A DNA stretch of 64,000 bases from a virus, in IMG/VR virus record IMGVR_UViG_3300046507_000773, positions 124,001-188,000 of that record, one strand, 5' to 3'. The translations under genes were made by a program, and so were the position numbers. The notes beneath the pieces are model-generated. The model was not told the DNA's origin. It made no database searches and worked only from the letters and a program-made list of their open reading frames with translations. Position 1 is the first letter of the stretch; each line of letters opens with the position of its first letter. Below are positions 41,708 through 50,561 of the stretch, in pieces.

Positions 41708-42112
41708 ATGAGTGCTGTTGTCCCAACATTATCCCCAGTCGGCTGGGCACGAAGCCCGGAAGACAAAGCGTTCTTTTTGTTTTCGCATTTCTACGAGTCA
41801 GAGAAAAACCAAACGCGAGTCTACGGAAACAACGTTTCCAACTTGCAGTGGCTCAACGCCGAATACGGCACGGACATCCCTGAGTTCTGCGCACAATTGC
41901 GTAAGACTCTCACTGACTACCTGGGTCGTCATTTCGATAGCGTCAACGTTGACGTAACTAGCGATATGAACACCAACCCAGGGAGCCAGATCAACATCAA
42001 GGTTTCGTCCTCGGTCTTCGAGAACGGTATCAAGTATTCTTTTGGCCACCTCGTCCAACAGAACGGTAAAGTCGTAAAGCTTCTCACCCTCATTAACGGT
42101 AGTTATCAGTAA
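41708..42112 (+). CDS. Unrecognised 134-residue protein
   Basis: The start at 41708 follows GTGAGGAATAGC. The protein is mixed, with an N-terminal aromatic segment (FFLFSHFYESEKNQ) and C-terminal beta strands (INIKVSSSVFENGIKYSF). It begins a unit that runs into the SbcD-like nuclease. No domain was recognised. Confidence 0.8.
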   Translation: MSAVVPTLSPVGWARSPEDKAFFLFSHFYESEKNQTRVYGNNVSNLQWLNAEYGTDIPEFCAQLRKTLTDYLGRHFDSVNVDVTSDMNTNPGSQINIKVSSSVFENGIKYSFGHLVQQNGKVVKLLTLINGSYQ

Positions 42113-42123
42113 AAGGAAACACC

Positions 42124-42675
42124 ATGGCAGTTGACATCAAAAAGATCTTCGCCGACATCGAGCGCGCCACCGAAACCGAGACCCGCCGCATCTCGGAAGC
42201 TGCGTTCAAGACCATCTTTTTGCCGATGTTCCAGAACCAGGACAGCAATCCGCACGGCATGGTCCTGATGAAATGGGCGCAATACGTGGGCAGCATCTTC
42301 CACAAGGCCTACGTGGTCGACGAAAAGAACAACATCCTGTTCACGGTGCCGCCGGTCGTCAAACGCGACGCCATCGCTGAACTGGGCCGGACCGACGGTG
42401 ACGGTCGTCCGCTGCAAAACGTGGCGCACATGATCAATACCTACAACCAGATGACCAACATCGGGCCGATTCCTGCGGAAAATTATCTCAATGAACAATT
42501 AACCAGGCGCCTTTCTATTATGAAAGGCGACCAGAACTATCTGGACGACCTCACGGCCTGGAACGAAATCTTCAAACGCTACGGCGTGGCGCCGATCAAA
42601 GAGGTCGACGGCGTGACCACCAAAACCGACACGAAAGGTATCGCATCGCAACATGACGAAATCGAGCCGCTCTAA
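42124..42675 (+). CDS. Unrecognised 183-residue protein
   Basis: AAAAGGAAACACC precedes the ATG. The N-terminal part has a helix followed by strands (GMVLMKWAQYVGSIFHKAYV, NNILFTVPPVV). High codon bias for its first 120 residues suggests good expression. The 3' end overlaps the nuclease gene by 23 bases. Position and size recall phage virion proteins whose N-terminus forms a beta-barrel, but no homology is claimed. Confidence 0.8.
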   Translation: MAVDIKKIFADIERATETETRRISEAAFKTIFLPMFQNQDSNPHGMVLMKWAQYVGSIFHKAYVVDEKNNILFTVPPVVKRDAIAELGRTDGDGRPLQNVAHMINTYNQMTNIGPIPAENYLNEQLTRRLSIMKGDQNYLDDLTAWNEIFKRYGVAPIKEVDGVTTKTDTKGIASQHDEIEPL

Positions 42676-43780
42676 AGTAAAGGGCGCATCGTTAAGTGAT
42701 CTACACCTGTTACATCGACGTACTCCTACGTCACTCCTGATTAAGAATCTGTACACGTCCTTACCCGACAATCAGGAGACTGCCGACTTGGATATCATCT
42801 TCTTAGCCGGAGATGTGTTCGATGATCTGGCAACATTAGCAAACGAGAATCTGTGGGAAGTGAAGATCTGGATTGCGAACCTTCTGAGGATGTGCAAGAA
42901 ACATGGCATCATCTTGCGCGTCTTAGAAGGAACGCCCAGCCATGATTGGAAACAATCCTGGCTCTTCCCACTGATTAACGAGATAGCAGGCATTGGCGCC
43001 GACATCAAACACGTGAAAGAACTCTCCATCGAGTACATAGAGCCCATCGGTATATCCGTGCTCTATGTGCCCGATGAGTGGGGTCCTACCGACAAAACCT
43101 TAAGCCAAGTACAAGAACTGCTGCAAGCCAAAGGGCTTGATAAGGTAGATCTTGCTATCATGCATGGACAGTTCGCACATCAGTTACCATCCCATGTGAC
43201 GGCTCCCAAGCACGACGCTTCCGCGTATTTGGAACTGGTTCGCTTCTTTATCTTCATTGGCCATGTGCACACCTACAGCCGCTATGACCGCATCATCGCG
43301 CAAGGTAGTCACGACCGTAACGGTCATGGGGAAGAGGAAGCTAAGGGACACGTGAGGTTTGAGATTGATCTGGAAAGCGGAGAACACACCGTCCAGTTCG
43401 TCGAGAACAAGGGTGCTCAGCGTTACCTGACTATTCAGTGTAACGGGCTCGACTTAGAAGAAACGCTTAACGAAATCGGACGACAGATCAAGGACCTGCC
43501 TGACTTGTCGTTTGTGCGCATCGAAGCTGATTATACCAACCCCATCCTGGCTAACTTGGATGCCGTGGCTCGCCGCTGGCCCATGCTAACCTGGTCAAAA
43601 CTGGTACGAAAGGAAGAGAAGGAAGAAAAAGAAGAGTTAGAGAACGAAGAAGTACATTACACCCCGCTTACCATTACCCGCGAAAACGTTAGCGGGCTTC
43701 TCATGGACCGACTTGTACGAGCCGGTTTGCAAGGTAGCCAACTTGGTACGGCTGATCGACTCTTAGGAGGGTTGCTATGA
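42653..43780 (+). CDS. SbcD/Mre11-like metallophosphoesterase
   Basis: This 375-residue protein has calcineurin-type motifs in order: DLH (D16, H18), GDVFD (D54), a GTPSHD segment (H97, D98) in place of the usual GNHD, HGQF (H171) and GHVHT (H204, H206). The family are Mn-dependent nucleases that work with a Rad50/SbcC ATPase in DNA end processing. No SbcC-like ATPase is visible in the window. The C-terminal 100 residues include a Lys/Glu-rich stretch. It overlaps the upstream gene by 23 bases and the downstream gene by ATGA. Confidence 0.88.
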   Translation: MTKSSRSKVKGASLSDLHLLHRRTPTSLLIKNLYTSLPDNQETADLDIIFLAGDVFDDLATLANENLWEVKIWIANLLRMCKKHGIILRVLEGTPSHDWKQSWLFPLINEIAGIGADIKHVKELSIEYIEPIGISVLYVPDEWGPTDKTLSQVQELLQAKGLDKVDLAIMHGQFAHQLPSHVTAPKHDASAYLELVRFFIFIGHVHTYSRYDRIIAQGSHDRNGHGEEEAKGHVRFEIDLESGEHTVQFVENKGAQRYLTIQCNGLDLEETLNEIGRQIKDLPDLSFVRIEADYTNPILANLDAVARRWPMLTWSKLVRKEEKEEKEELENEEVHYTPLTITRENVSGLLMDRLVRAGLQGSQLGTADRLLGGLL

Positions 43781-44640
43781 ATCCGTATTTTGAAGGCATT
43801 GCGGCGCGTGCCGTTGGGGAATACGTTCCCATTTCGGTCGCGACCGCCATTGCAATTGAGAATGCTTGCGGTATCAATCCTGAGACCCGCTTGAAAAAGA
43901 ACCCCATCGAAGGTGTTGATCAGTTCCACGTCAACATCCGAACTCTCTTCCGTAACTTCATGGGCGCTTTGGATACGGCAACGCTACGTGGCGTGCCGCC
44001 CGTATTCATCGCACCTGTACTAATAGAAGAGATGGACTATATCGAAAGCATCATTCGAGACTATTCCAATGGGGGCGCTAAGGTCGTCTTTTACTTCAGC
44101 AACTATAAGAACCTGGAGTGGAAGTATCCGAAGGCTGTGATTCGCCGCGACAACACCGACAAGCAGAAAAGCTATCGGGCGACGATGAACGATACCATGG
44201 CTACCCTTTTCGACACCGTGCCTGAAAGGATTAAAGGCTATGATTTAAAGCTTGGCGATAAAGACACGCACTTGGCTCGAGCATTGATGTTGACGAATTA
44301 CGCATACGACTTGCTGTCGCATCGCGAGTTCCGAGACTTAAAGCTTATCGAATCCCACACGGGAGCGGTGAAAGAGCGAGCGCAGTGGTACACCAAGTAC
44401 CACAACGGGAAGGACTTAGCGATGATTCCTTTCCGTGAGGATCTTATTCAAGTGTTTGGGGACTCCGAGACATTCGTGCCAATGGACATTAAGCTCCGTA
44501 AGCTCATCATTGGGCTGGCCGAAAAGAATCGTTGGGGACCCTTGACGACGATGAGTAAGATCAGTGACAACTTGAAGCAGCTTGAGCAAACCAATGGCTT
44601 CGCTGCGGCAATTGTCAAGAGCCTTTTAGTTGGACCCTAG
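43777..44640 (+). CDS. Unrecognised 287-residue protein coupled to the nuclease
   Basis: It starts in an ATGA overlap with the SbcD-like gene after TAGGAGGGTTGCT. The protein is mixed alpha/beta with RVP-like segments (GGAKVVFYFSNYKNLEWKY) and a C-terminal helical part. No ATPase Walker motif was seen, so it is not an SbcC partner. Coupling suggests a role in DNA metabolism. No family was recognised. Confidence 0.8.
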   Translation: MNPYFEGIAARAVGEYVPISVATAIAIENACGINPETRLKKNPIEGVDQFHVNIRTLFRNFMGALDTATLRGVPPVFIAPVLIEEMDYIESIIRDYSNGGAKVVFYFSNYKNLEWKYPKAVIRRDNTDKQKSYRATMNDTMATLFDTVPERIKGYDLKLGDKDTHLARALMLTNYAYDLLSHREFRDLKLIESHTGAVKERAQWYTKYHNGKDLAMIPFREDLIQVFGDSETFVPMDIKLRKLIIGLAEKNRWGPLTTMSKISDNLKQLEQTNGFAAAIVKSLLVGP

Positions 44641-44735
44641 CAGCATCGGCCAGGTTAATTTTTACTGAATCTTGGTAAAATAAACGGGCCGCTTTAATAC
44701 AATGAGCCTAGTAATCTTACAACACGAGGACTAAC

Positions 44736-45503
44736 ATGAGTGACAACAATAACGGTGGTGGCAACGGTTTCGGCGCTCCGCCGCGCGTCAAGAACGCATT
44801 CGACATCACCAAGCTGAAGCTTACCGCCAAGGGTGCCGATGGCCAGAGCAAAGCCACGATCCAGCTGACCCTGCACCAGAACATGCCGCGCTTCGTCGTC
44901 TGGACCGGCAACGCCGCCGAACGCGAAGACCGCAACAAAGGCTACGGCAAGATCATCGCCGCTCTGGACCCGGTCGTCCTCGCCGGTTTCTGGGGCATCC
45001 TGGACGAAGTGATCGACCATCAAGGCAAGACCAAGATGGCTGTGCAGAACAAGGGCCACAAGTTCTTCGGCGGCCAGCGCTCCGAGCGTCCGGAAGTGCT
45101 GAACACCCTGATCGTCGGCAAAGACGAAGACGGCGTCATCTGGATGATGGTTTCCGAAAAGGGCCGCGACCAGATCCGCTTCGAGTTCCGCTTCCCGGAA
45201 TACCACGTCATGATGAATGGCGACGGCACCCCGGTCGACAGCGCAACCGAATGCCGCATGGTGGCCAAGGGCTACCGTGAACTCATGAGCCGCCTGATGG
45301 TGACCATGATGGCCGACAACTACGTCGAACCGCCTCCGTTCGAGAAGAAGGGTGGCGGCGGTGGCAACCGTGGTAACTGGAACGGTGGCAACCGCGGCGG
45401 CAATGGCGGTAACGGTGGTGGCAACCGCGGCAACTACGGCGGCGGTAACGGCGGTGGCAATTCCGGCGGTGGCGGTGGCATGGACGACGACATCCCGTTC
45501 TAA
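44736..45503 (+). CDS. Single-stranded DNA-binding protein-like
   Basis: This 255-residue protein has an N-terminal core (about residues 20-200) that should hold the DNA-binding fold, with several beta strands and basic and aromatic residues. It is followed by a linker of about 45 residues that is almost entirely Gly and Asn with a few Arg and Trp, and a tail GGMDDDIPF. That tail is the same as the conserved tip of bacterial SSB, which recruits host replication and repair proteins. Codon bias is very high, fitting an abundant protein. The core is not a recognisable bacterial SSB, so the family is inferred. Confidence 0.75.
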   Translation: MSDNNNGGGNGFGAPPRVKNAFDITKLKLTAKGADGQSKATIQLTLHQNMPRFVVWTGNAAEREDRNKGYGKIIAALDPVVLAGFWGILDEVIDHQGKTKMAVQNKGHKFFGGQRSERPEVLNTLIVGKDEDGVIWMMVSEKGRDQIRFEFRFPEYHVMMNGDGTPVDSATECRMVAKGYRELMSRLMVTMMADNYVEPPPFEKKGGGGGNRGNWNGGNRGGNGGNGGGNRGNYGGGNGGGNSGGGGGMDDDIPF

Positions 45504-45525
45504 GCCTTCACCTTCTAAGTAAAGT

Positions 45526-45565
45526 AAGCCCAACTGTCCTTTGCGGGGCGGTTGGGCTTTTTTTG
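45526..45565 (+). terminator. Hairpin terminator after the SSB-like gene
   Basis: AAGCCCAACTG pairs with CGGTTGGGCTT, with a small loop, followed by a T-run. Confidence 0.85.
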
Positions 45566-45600
45566 GTAGTACAATTCAAGTACGGGATGAAAAACATTTC

Positions 45601-45614
45601 AATCACATATCACG
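45601..45614 (+). promoter_or_regulatory. Candidate early promoter, ACATATCAC motif
   Basis: AATCACATATCACG, followed by TATTTGAATTGTA, matches the element at 37285 over about 25 bases. It lies 43 bases before the start of the gene at 45657. Confidence 0.5.
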
Positions 45615-45656
45615 TATTTGAATTGTAAGCCAGATTCATTTATAAGGAGAAGAAGC

Positions 45657-47198
45657 TTGAAGCTTGCAGAGCCGGATGATCTCCTAAGTGAGAAGTCCAC
45701 CGTGATCCTGTCGCACGGTAACGAACAAATCAGCTGGAACATTTCCATGCTGGCTCGCACGCGGAATGAAGAGAACCTCGACCGTTTCAAGGAATTAAAC
45801 GGATACTGGGCTCGCCTGCCGGAAAAACGTCAGGACGAGATCTTCAAGGTGTACACCGATATCAAGGACGTACTCCATTCCTCGAGCGATCAAAACGCGG
45901 TAGCCTTGCGACTGCAGCCGCTAGTTGCAAAGCTGTTTAAGCTTAACCCGATGGACGAGATGGCAACGTATCTCGCCATCTACGAGGATCTCAAGATCCC
46001 CTCGAATATCCACGAACACTACGACAGTAGCGGGGATTCGAGAAATAGCGAACAAGGTACTTACGTTACTAAGCAGTACCGTGACCTTGTTACCATGTCG
46101 GTAACGCTGCGCATCATGGTCCCAGTCTGGGGCGACTACATCGCAATTACTGAGCGTCTCGCGGGGACGACGTTCAAGGAATTCATCGCGATGCAGCTGT
46201 TGGCGCATGCGGCTATCTACAATTCGGACACGATGAACCGGCTGCGCGAATACATCCAAGCGCGTCTGCCACCGGAAACTCCGAAAGAAGTTATCTTCCA
46301 GGGCATCAGCTCGGAAGACTTCCCGGATTGGATTCTGGCCCGAATCCTCACACGTCGTCTGGTTGTTGCCGACTTGCGCGGTAACGACGTGAAGAAGTCC
46401 TTGATGCCTTTCCTGCATAGCTTCATCGAAGGCATGGTGAACCCGAAGCGTAACAACTTCACCAGCATGATCAAGGAAAAGACCTTGGAAGCCGGCGGGT
46501 CCACGGAAGACAGCAACCTCTCCATCTTGGAGGGTTACCGTCCCCGAGCCGAGCTTACCGCAGGCAACATCGCGCACATGGCAACTTACACCCGCAATGC
46601 AGAGCGGATGGCCAAGCGCATCTGTCCCGATCTTCCCGAGGAATTACTGGCATACAGTCTGCGCTCTTCAAAAGCGCTGTTGACGCAGATGATCATGCCA
46701 GTCCAACTCTCGCTTGCATCGTGGATACTTCGTCCGGTTCTTCCGGTACGCGCCTTGCCGTACTTCCGTAAAGTCGACGTGGTTCGCTGCATCGCTGTAG
46801 CTCAAGCGCTGCTGTGGCACCGTGGGCATTACGAACTGGCAGGTCTGGTGAGTGGTGTCGCCCAGCAAAACCAAGGCGTACATCATCAACGCTCAACAGG
46901 CTCTCGTGGTCGCATCCCGACGGAACTGATCGACGAGATCCACCGGCTTTATCCGTACTCGGAAAAGCCAACAGGCAAAATCCGGGAAGGCCAGGATACC
47001 CGTGAACTCAACATGGTAGTACAATCAATCAAGGAGATCGACGGCCTCTTTACGAAATTCGAGTGGACTCTCACCCTGCCGCCAGAGTGGGTCGAGAAGC
47101 TCACCAAAAACAAGAACAACCGCAACTATTCCGTACCCCACGAAATGCGGGTCAGGTTAGCAAGCCTGATCGCTGCAATAGCAAAAAGGAGCTTTTAA
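45657..47198 (+). CDS. Candidate fifth subunit of the non-virion RNA polymerase (phiKZ gp68 position)
   Basis: The start is TTG at 45657, directly after ATAAGGAGAAGAAGC; no ATG fits. The 513-residue length is near phiKZ gp68 (about 520). It lies upstream of two genes that precede the RNA polymerase beta part, the order of phiKZ genes 68, 69, 70, 71-73, 74. gp68 is an essential promoter-related subunit with no bacterial counterpart. The protein is helical throughout and basic near its end. The call rests on synteny and length; no motif proves it. Confidence 0.5.
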   Translation: MKLAEPDDLLSEKSTVILSHGNEQISWNISMLARTRNEENLDRFKELNGYWARLPEKRQDEIFKVYTDIKDVLHSSSDQNAVALRLQPLVAKLFKLNPMDEMATYLAIYEDLKIPSNIHEHYDSSGDSRNSEQGTYVTKQYRDLVTMSVTLRIMVPVWGDYIAITERLAGTTFKEFIAMQLLAHAAIYNSDTMNRLREYIQARLPPETPKEVIFQGISSEDFPDWILARILTRRLVVADLRGNDVKKSLMPFLHSFIEGMVNPKRNNFTSMIKEKTLEAGGSTEDSNLSILEGYRPRAELTAGNIAHMATYTRNAERMAKRICPDLPEELLAYSLRSSKALLTQMIMPVQLSLASWILRPVLPVRALPYFRKVDVVRCIAVAQALLWHRGHYELAGLVSGVAQQNQGVHHQRSTGSRGRIPTELIDEIHRLYPYSEKPTGKIREGQDTRELNMVVQSIKEIDGLFTKFEWTLTLPPEWVEKLTKNKNNRNYSVPHEMRVRLASLIAAIAKRSF

Positions 47199-48683
47199 AT
47201 GTTTCAAGCATCGAACATCCGCGTCGCCCGTTTCCTGATTTACGAAACCCTCGGCTACGACAACATGTACCGCCGCGCATACAAGACCACGGCTGATGGC
47301 GTTGCCTTCGATACCCTGGCTGAGCGCATCTCGGCCCATGACCGTATTACGACCGACACTGTCGTCGGCCTGACCAACGGCTTCCTGGCACCGGACATCA
47401 ATACCGAATCGCCCAATCCGATCTTCATCCCGGACGGCTGGGGCGCCAAGCGTTGCCGCTTCTTGCTGGAACTGGAATACGACTTCGGCGGCCTCGGCTC
47501 GAAGATCCGTGAAGCCTTCATGGGCTGGACCGATCACTACGGTTTGTCGCTGCAAAGCCAAGCGATCGACCGCGACATGGTGTTCCACCTGAACTCGGTG
47601 TCGCACATGAAGATCCAGGAAATCCCGACGCTCAACGGCATCGAGAAGCACTACAGCGTCCTGGACACGTCGCACATCCTCGCAGCCCAGCAACATCACG
47701 GCCAAAGCGGCGCCTTCAATAACGAGAAGCTGTTCCGCATGCGTCCGGACGATCTGTTCGCCACGATGCAGCTGTCGCACCTGGACACTGGCGGCACCTA
47801 CGACGACCGTACCCGGATCGGCACTGGCGCCCAAAAGGCATCGCGCTCGTCGAACATCACGACGAACTACATGACGAAGATCCTGGACTCGTACCTGACG
47901 GCCGCCCGCACCCAGGGTGACCTCGGCCAAGACGCCCCGGACATCCTGGAATCGGCACGCAACCGTTCGTACCAGACCAGCTCGGCTTCGTCCGATCCAT
48001 TCCTGCGCGAGATCTCCCGCCTGGAAAACGGTGGCAACTACATCCAGGACCACTTCACGTACGCGACGCTCTTGTCGATCGATCCGAACGCTGACAACAT
48101 GGCCGAAGTGCAGGTGCTGCCGACCATGATGCGTGACAGCTGGGCAGGCAACACCTCGGAAGAAACCTGGGGTGGCCGCGACATCTACGCACAGTTCGCC
48201 ACCATCCTGGCCCAGTCGGTCCCGTCGATCCTGATGGAAACCGGCCTGCAAGCGGTGAAGTTCCAGTCGACGAATCGCAAGATCGGCATGCAGATCGAAA
48301 CCACCATCCAGGGCATCAAGTCCTTCAGCGAAGTGTTCTCCCTGGCGCAACAGGGCAACACTTTCATCGAGCGGGTCAACCGCGAGATCATGCTGGACCT
48401 GTCCTTCAACGGACAGATGGACTACGGCCTCATCATGGAAATGTCGATCCACGGTGAATGCATCGTCGAGCTTTCGCTGAATGGCGACAACAACCTGCAC
48501 CGGTTCGTTGCTCCGCTGTTTGCCGATGCGTTCTTCAGCCCGATCGTCACCAGCGATCAACAGCGCAGCCACATGAACGCGGAACACTTCGGTCAATTGG
48601 CCGGACGTCTCGCAGAAGTCAATCTCCTGGGCAGCGCTACGAGCACCAACATCCAGGTCGGCGCCGGCGGCATGGCGTTCTAA
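47199..48683 (+). CDS. Unrecognised 494-residue protein, phiKZ gp69 position
   Basis: It begins directly after the previous stop with AAAAAGGAGCTTTTAA. Codon bias is very high, unlike the polymerase genes on either side, so the product is likely abundant. The protein is mixed, with strands in the N-terminal third and helices near 380-430 (EIMLDLSFNGQMDYGLIMEM). It ends in Gly/Ala/Thr. Either a virion protein or an abundant nucleus-associated protein would fit. Confidence 0.8.
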   Translation: MFQASNIRVARFLIYETLGYDNMYRRAYKTTADGVAFDTLAERISAHDRITTDTVVGLTNGFLAPDINTESPNPIFIPDGWGAKRCRFLLELEYDFGGLGSKIREAFMGWTDHYGLSLQSQAIDRDMVFHLNSVSHMKIQEIPTLNGIEKHYSVLDTSHILAAQQHHGQSGAFNNEKLFRMRPDDLFATMQLSHLDTGGTYDDRTRIGTGAQKASRSSNITTNYMTKILDSYLTAARTQGDLGQDAPDILESARNRSYQTSSASSDPFLREISRLENGGNYIQDHFTYATLLSIDPNADNMAEVQVLPTMMRDSWAGNTSEETWGGRDIYAQFATILAQSVPSILMETGLQAVKFQSTNRKIGMQIETTIQGIKSFSEVFSLAQQGNTFIERVNREIMLDLSFNGQMDYGLIMEMSIHGECIVELSLNGDNNLHRFVAPLFADAFFSPIVTSDQQRSHMNAEHFGQLAGRLAEVNLLGSATSTNIQVGAGGMAF

Positions 48684-48691
48684 ATAACAAA

Positions 48692-48713
48692 GGGGGTAGC
48701 CGCAACTACCCCC
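48692..48713 (+). other. Intercistronic hairpin without T-run
   Basis: GGGGGTAG and CTACCCCC pair perfectly around CCGCAA. It sits between two highly expressed genes and directly before the Shine-Dalgarno AAGGAG. Likely an RNA-stability or processing element rather than a full terminator. Confidence 0.5.
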
Positions 48714-48728
48714 AACAAGGAGTAATGC

Positions 48729-50036
48729 ATGAAGTTGCTTGAACTGTACAACACCATAGCCGACACGGCTAACTGGGTGGTGTCTCCGGAAGGATTCATC
48801 TCCCAGAAAACCATCGGCTCCAATAAGGTCGAACCGCTGCTCGTCAAGAAGCTGCGTCTCGCCATGCCGACCGATGAAATCCTTAAGAGCCGCGAGATGC
48901 GCGATGTGATGGTCTTCCATCCGCTCAAGGAAGACGTGCTGAAGCCCGAGACCGACGTGTTGGACGCATTGCGTACTTCGCTGAACTCGCGCCTGAACGT
49001 TACGACCTGCTGGGTGGCTCTGTCGCTGCTCATCATCGCAGGTTCTTCGGAAGATCATGCCAAGCTCGATCCGGACCAGAGCGAATTCCTGTCGCATGTG
49101 AAAGCTGCGAACCAGGATTGCGTGGACGACCTGAAGCGCATCTTCGATTCCATGAAGCTCAACGCCAAGGACAAGACCGCGGTGAAGATCTTCACGAAGA
49201 AGGGCGGCAGCATGGGCGGCCAGAAGTACACCTGCCTCGGTGTGGTCAAGTTCCCGCTGTACCAGGAACTGCTCGATTCCGTCGAGAACACCCCGAAGTC
49301 CGGCAAGCCTGAAGTCTTCGGCATCAAGCTCTCGAGCAAGAAAAGCCGGGATGCCCTGATCGCCCTGTTCCGCTACATCTTCCCGAAGATCGACACGCCG
49401 GAAGTGTACCAGTACGGCAGCAGCAGCCTCGTGGCAGCTTTCCTCGATGCGCTGCTGCAAACCACCGCGAAGATCGCGGCACCGATCAATACCGTGATCG
49501 ACACCTTCTCGACGATCTTCACCGATCCCGATGAGATGCGCATTCCGGGCGATTGGCTGCCAGTCTTCATGGACCTGGGCACGATGGTCAACGAGATCCG
49601 CATGGTCCCGCAGCAAACGGCCAATGCCCTCGAAATGCCGGACGACGTGAAAGCCAAGCATGCGGTGGACGGCACCAAAGCAGCACCGGCAACGCAGGCC
49701 CCGAGCTCGGGCGCCTACGTGACGCCAGTGGCTGACACGGGACCGGCCAAGACCGAGCGTGGTCTGGACTTCGCCAAACTCGTCAAGGGTGGCGCACAGC
49801 CCCAGAAACCGGCGTTCGGCTTCGGCCAACCGCAACAACAAAGCCAGTTCGGCGGCAACAACACTCACCCGGCGTTTGCAGCGCTGCGTGGTGGTCAGAC
49901 GCAGAACGCCAACAATCCGTTCGCACAGTTCCAAACCGGAAATGCGCAAGCTGGTCGTTCGGGCTTCGGCTTTGGTGGTAGCGGCGGCAACAGTGGCGGC
50001 GGCTTCGGCTTCGGCGGAAGTGGTCGCGGCTTCTAA
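48729..50036 (+). CDS. Unrecognised 435-residue protein with FG-rich tail, phiKZ gp70 position
   Basis: An AAGGAGTAATGC ribosome binding site is present. Residues 1 to about 305 look folded and mostly helical. Residues about 305-345 are an Ala/Thr/Pro linker. The last 90 are low-complexity with repeated FG or GFG units (AFGFGQPQ, QFGG, SGFGFGGSG, GGGFGFGGSGRGF) spaced by Gln, Asn, Ser and Gly. The candidate chimallin also carries FG pairs, including a PAFGQPVQQ loop like PAFGFGQPQQQ here. Codon bias is high. A role in the shell or in phase-like assembly is speculation. Confidence 0.8.
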   Translation: MKLLELYNTIADTANWVVSPEGFISQKTIGSNKVEPLLVKKLRLAMPTDEILKSREMRDVMVFHPLKEDVLKPETDVLDALRTSLNSRLNVTTCWVALSLLIIAGSSEDHAKLDPDQSEFLSHVKAANQDCVDDLKRIFDSMKLNAKDKTAVKIFTKKGGSMGGQKYTCLGVVKFPLYQELLDSVENTPKSGKPEVFGIKLSSKKSRDALIALFRYIFPKIDTPEVYQYGSSSLVAAFLDALLQTTAKIAAPINTVIDTFSTIFTDPDEMRIPGDWLPVFMDLGTMVNEIRMVPQQTANALEMPDDVKAKHAVDGTKAAPATQAPSSGAYVTPVADTGPAKTERGLDFAKLVKGGAQPQKPAFGFGQPQQQSQFGGNNTHPAFAALRGGQTQNANNPFAQFQTGNAQAGRSGFGFGGSGGNSGGGFGFGGSGRGF

Positions 50037-50039
50037 GTT

Positions 50040-50098
50040 GCCGGCATAAGCGGCATAAAAGAACCATCCCCGTGTTTGGAGATGGTTCTTTTTTTGTT
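50040..50098. terminator. Hairpin terminator between convergent genes
   Basis: AGAACCATC pairs with GATGGTTCT, followed by a T-run. CGGCATAA and GGCATAAAA lie just before, giving the minus strand its TTTATGCCG tail. Confidence 0.8.
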
Positions 50099-50113
50099 TG
50101 TTTAGAAGTTGTG

Positions 50114-50449
50114 TTACGCGCGCTTTTTGGTCCGATAAGCCTGAAGGCGTTTGCTCACCACGGTTGCATCTGGCACCAGGATGACCTCCAGATCCTTGAA
50201 GGAATCAGTGGGACTGGTCAATCCCGCCAAGCGCATGGTGATGTAGTGCAGCTCACCGGAGATTTTCATCTTCGTGAGCATTCCGTAGAAATCAAACTCG
50301 AAGACTTCCTTGTCGATGGACTGAACAGCCATCGGTGCAGTCTGCGGGTGATTCCTAAAGTACGTAAGGTGGTCTTCTAATACAGTACGAAACCCTGCAT
50401 CGTAATAAGAGAGATCAACCTTACTGATCATCAAATCTTCAATAGCCAT
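50114..50449 (-). CDS. Unrecognised 111-residue protein
   Basis: The start follows TTTAAGGATTTTCCA on the minus strand. The pattern is helix, then FEFDFYGMLTKMKISGELHY, then ITMRLAGLTSPTD and DLEVILVPD. A D-x-x-G-L ... Y-x-T-x-R-x-x-G-x-x-S-P-x-D layout of this kind occurs in short baseplate-wedge or LysM-like phage proteins. That comparison is from memory and weak. It is a lone minus-strand gene within the plus-strand core block. Confidence 0.75.
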   Translation of the reverse strand: MAIEDLMISKVDLSYYDAGFRTVLEDHLTYFRNHPQTAPMAVQSIDKEVFEFDFYGMLTKMKISGELHYITMRLAGLTSPTDSFKDLEVILVPDATVVSKRLQAYRTKKRA

Positions 50450-50474
50450 TGGAAAATCCTTAAATTATTTTCAC

Positions 50475-50488
50475 TCACATATTACTAA
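50475..50488 (+). promoter_or_regulatory. Candidate early promoter, ACATATTAC motif
   Basis: ACTCACATATTACT lies about 75 bases before the RNA polymerase beta gene, in the divergent gap with the gene at 50114. Confidence 0.45.
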
Positions 50489-50561
50489 AGTGTACCAAGT
50501 ATAAGAGTACACAGCTTTAAACTGGTTTTCGTATTAGAAACAAGAAAAAGGAATCTTTGTG

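Noticed and set aside
45360-45485. Tandem DNA repeats in the GGTAACGGTGGC-type stretch
   Set aside because: These are codons of the Gly/Asn linker of the SSB-like protein, not a separate repeat element.
47157-49949. A 930-codon open frame on the minus strand
   Set aside because: It is antisense to two strongly codon-biased genes with good ribosome binding sites. Its product is rich in Arg, His, Val and Gln as expected from reading biased codons backwards.
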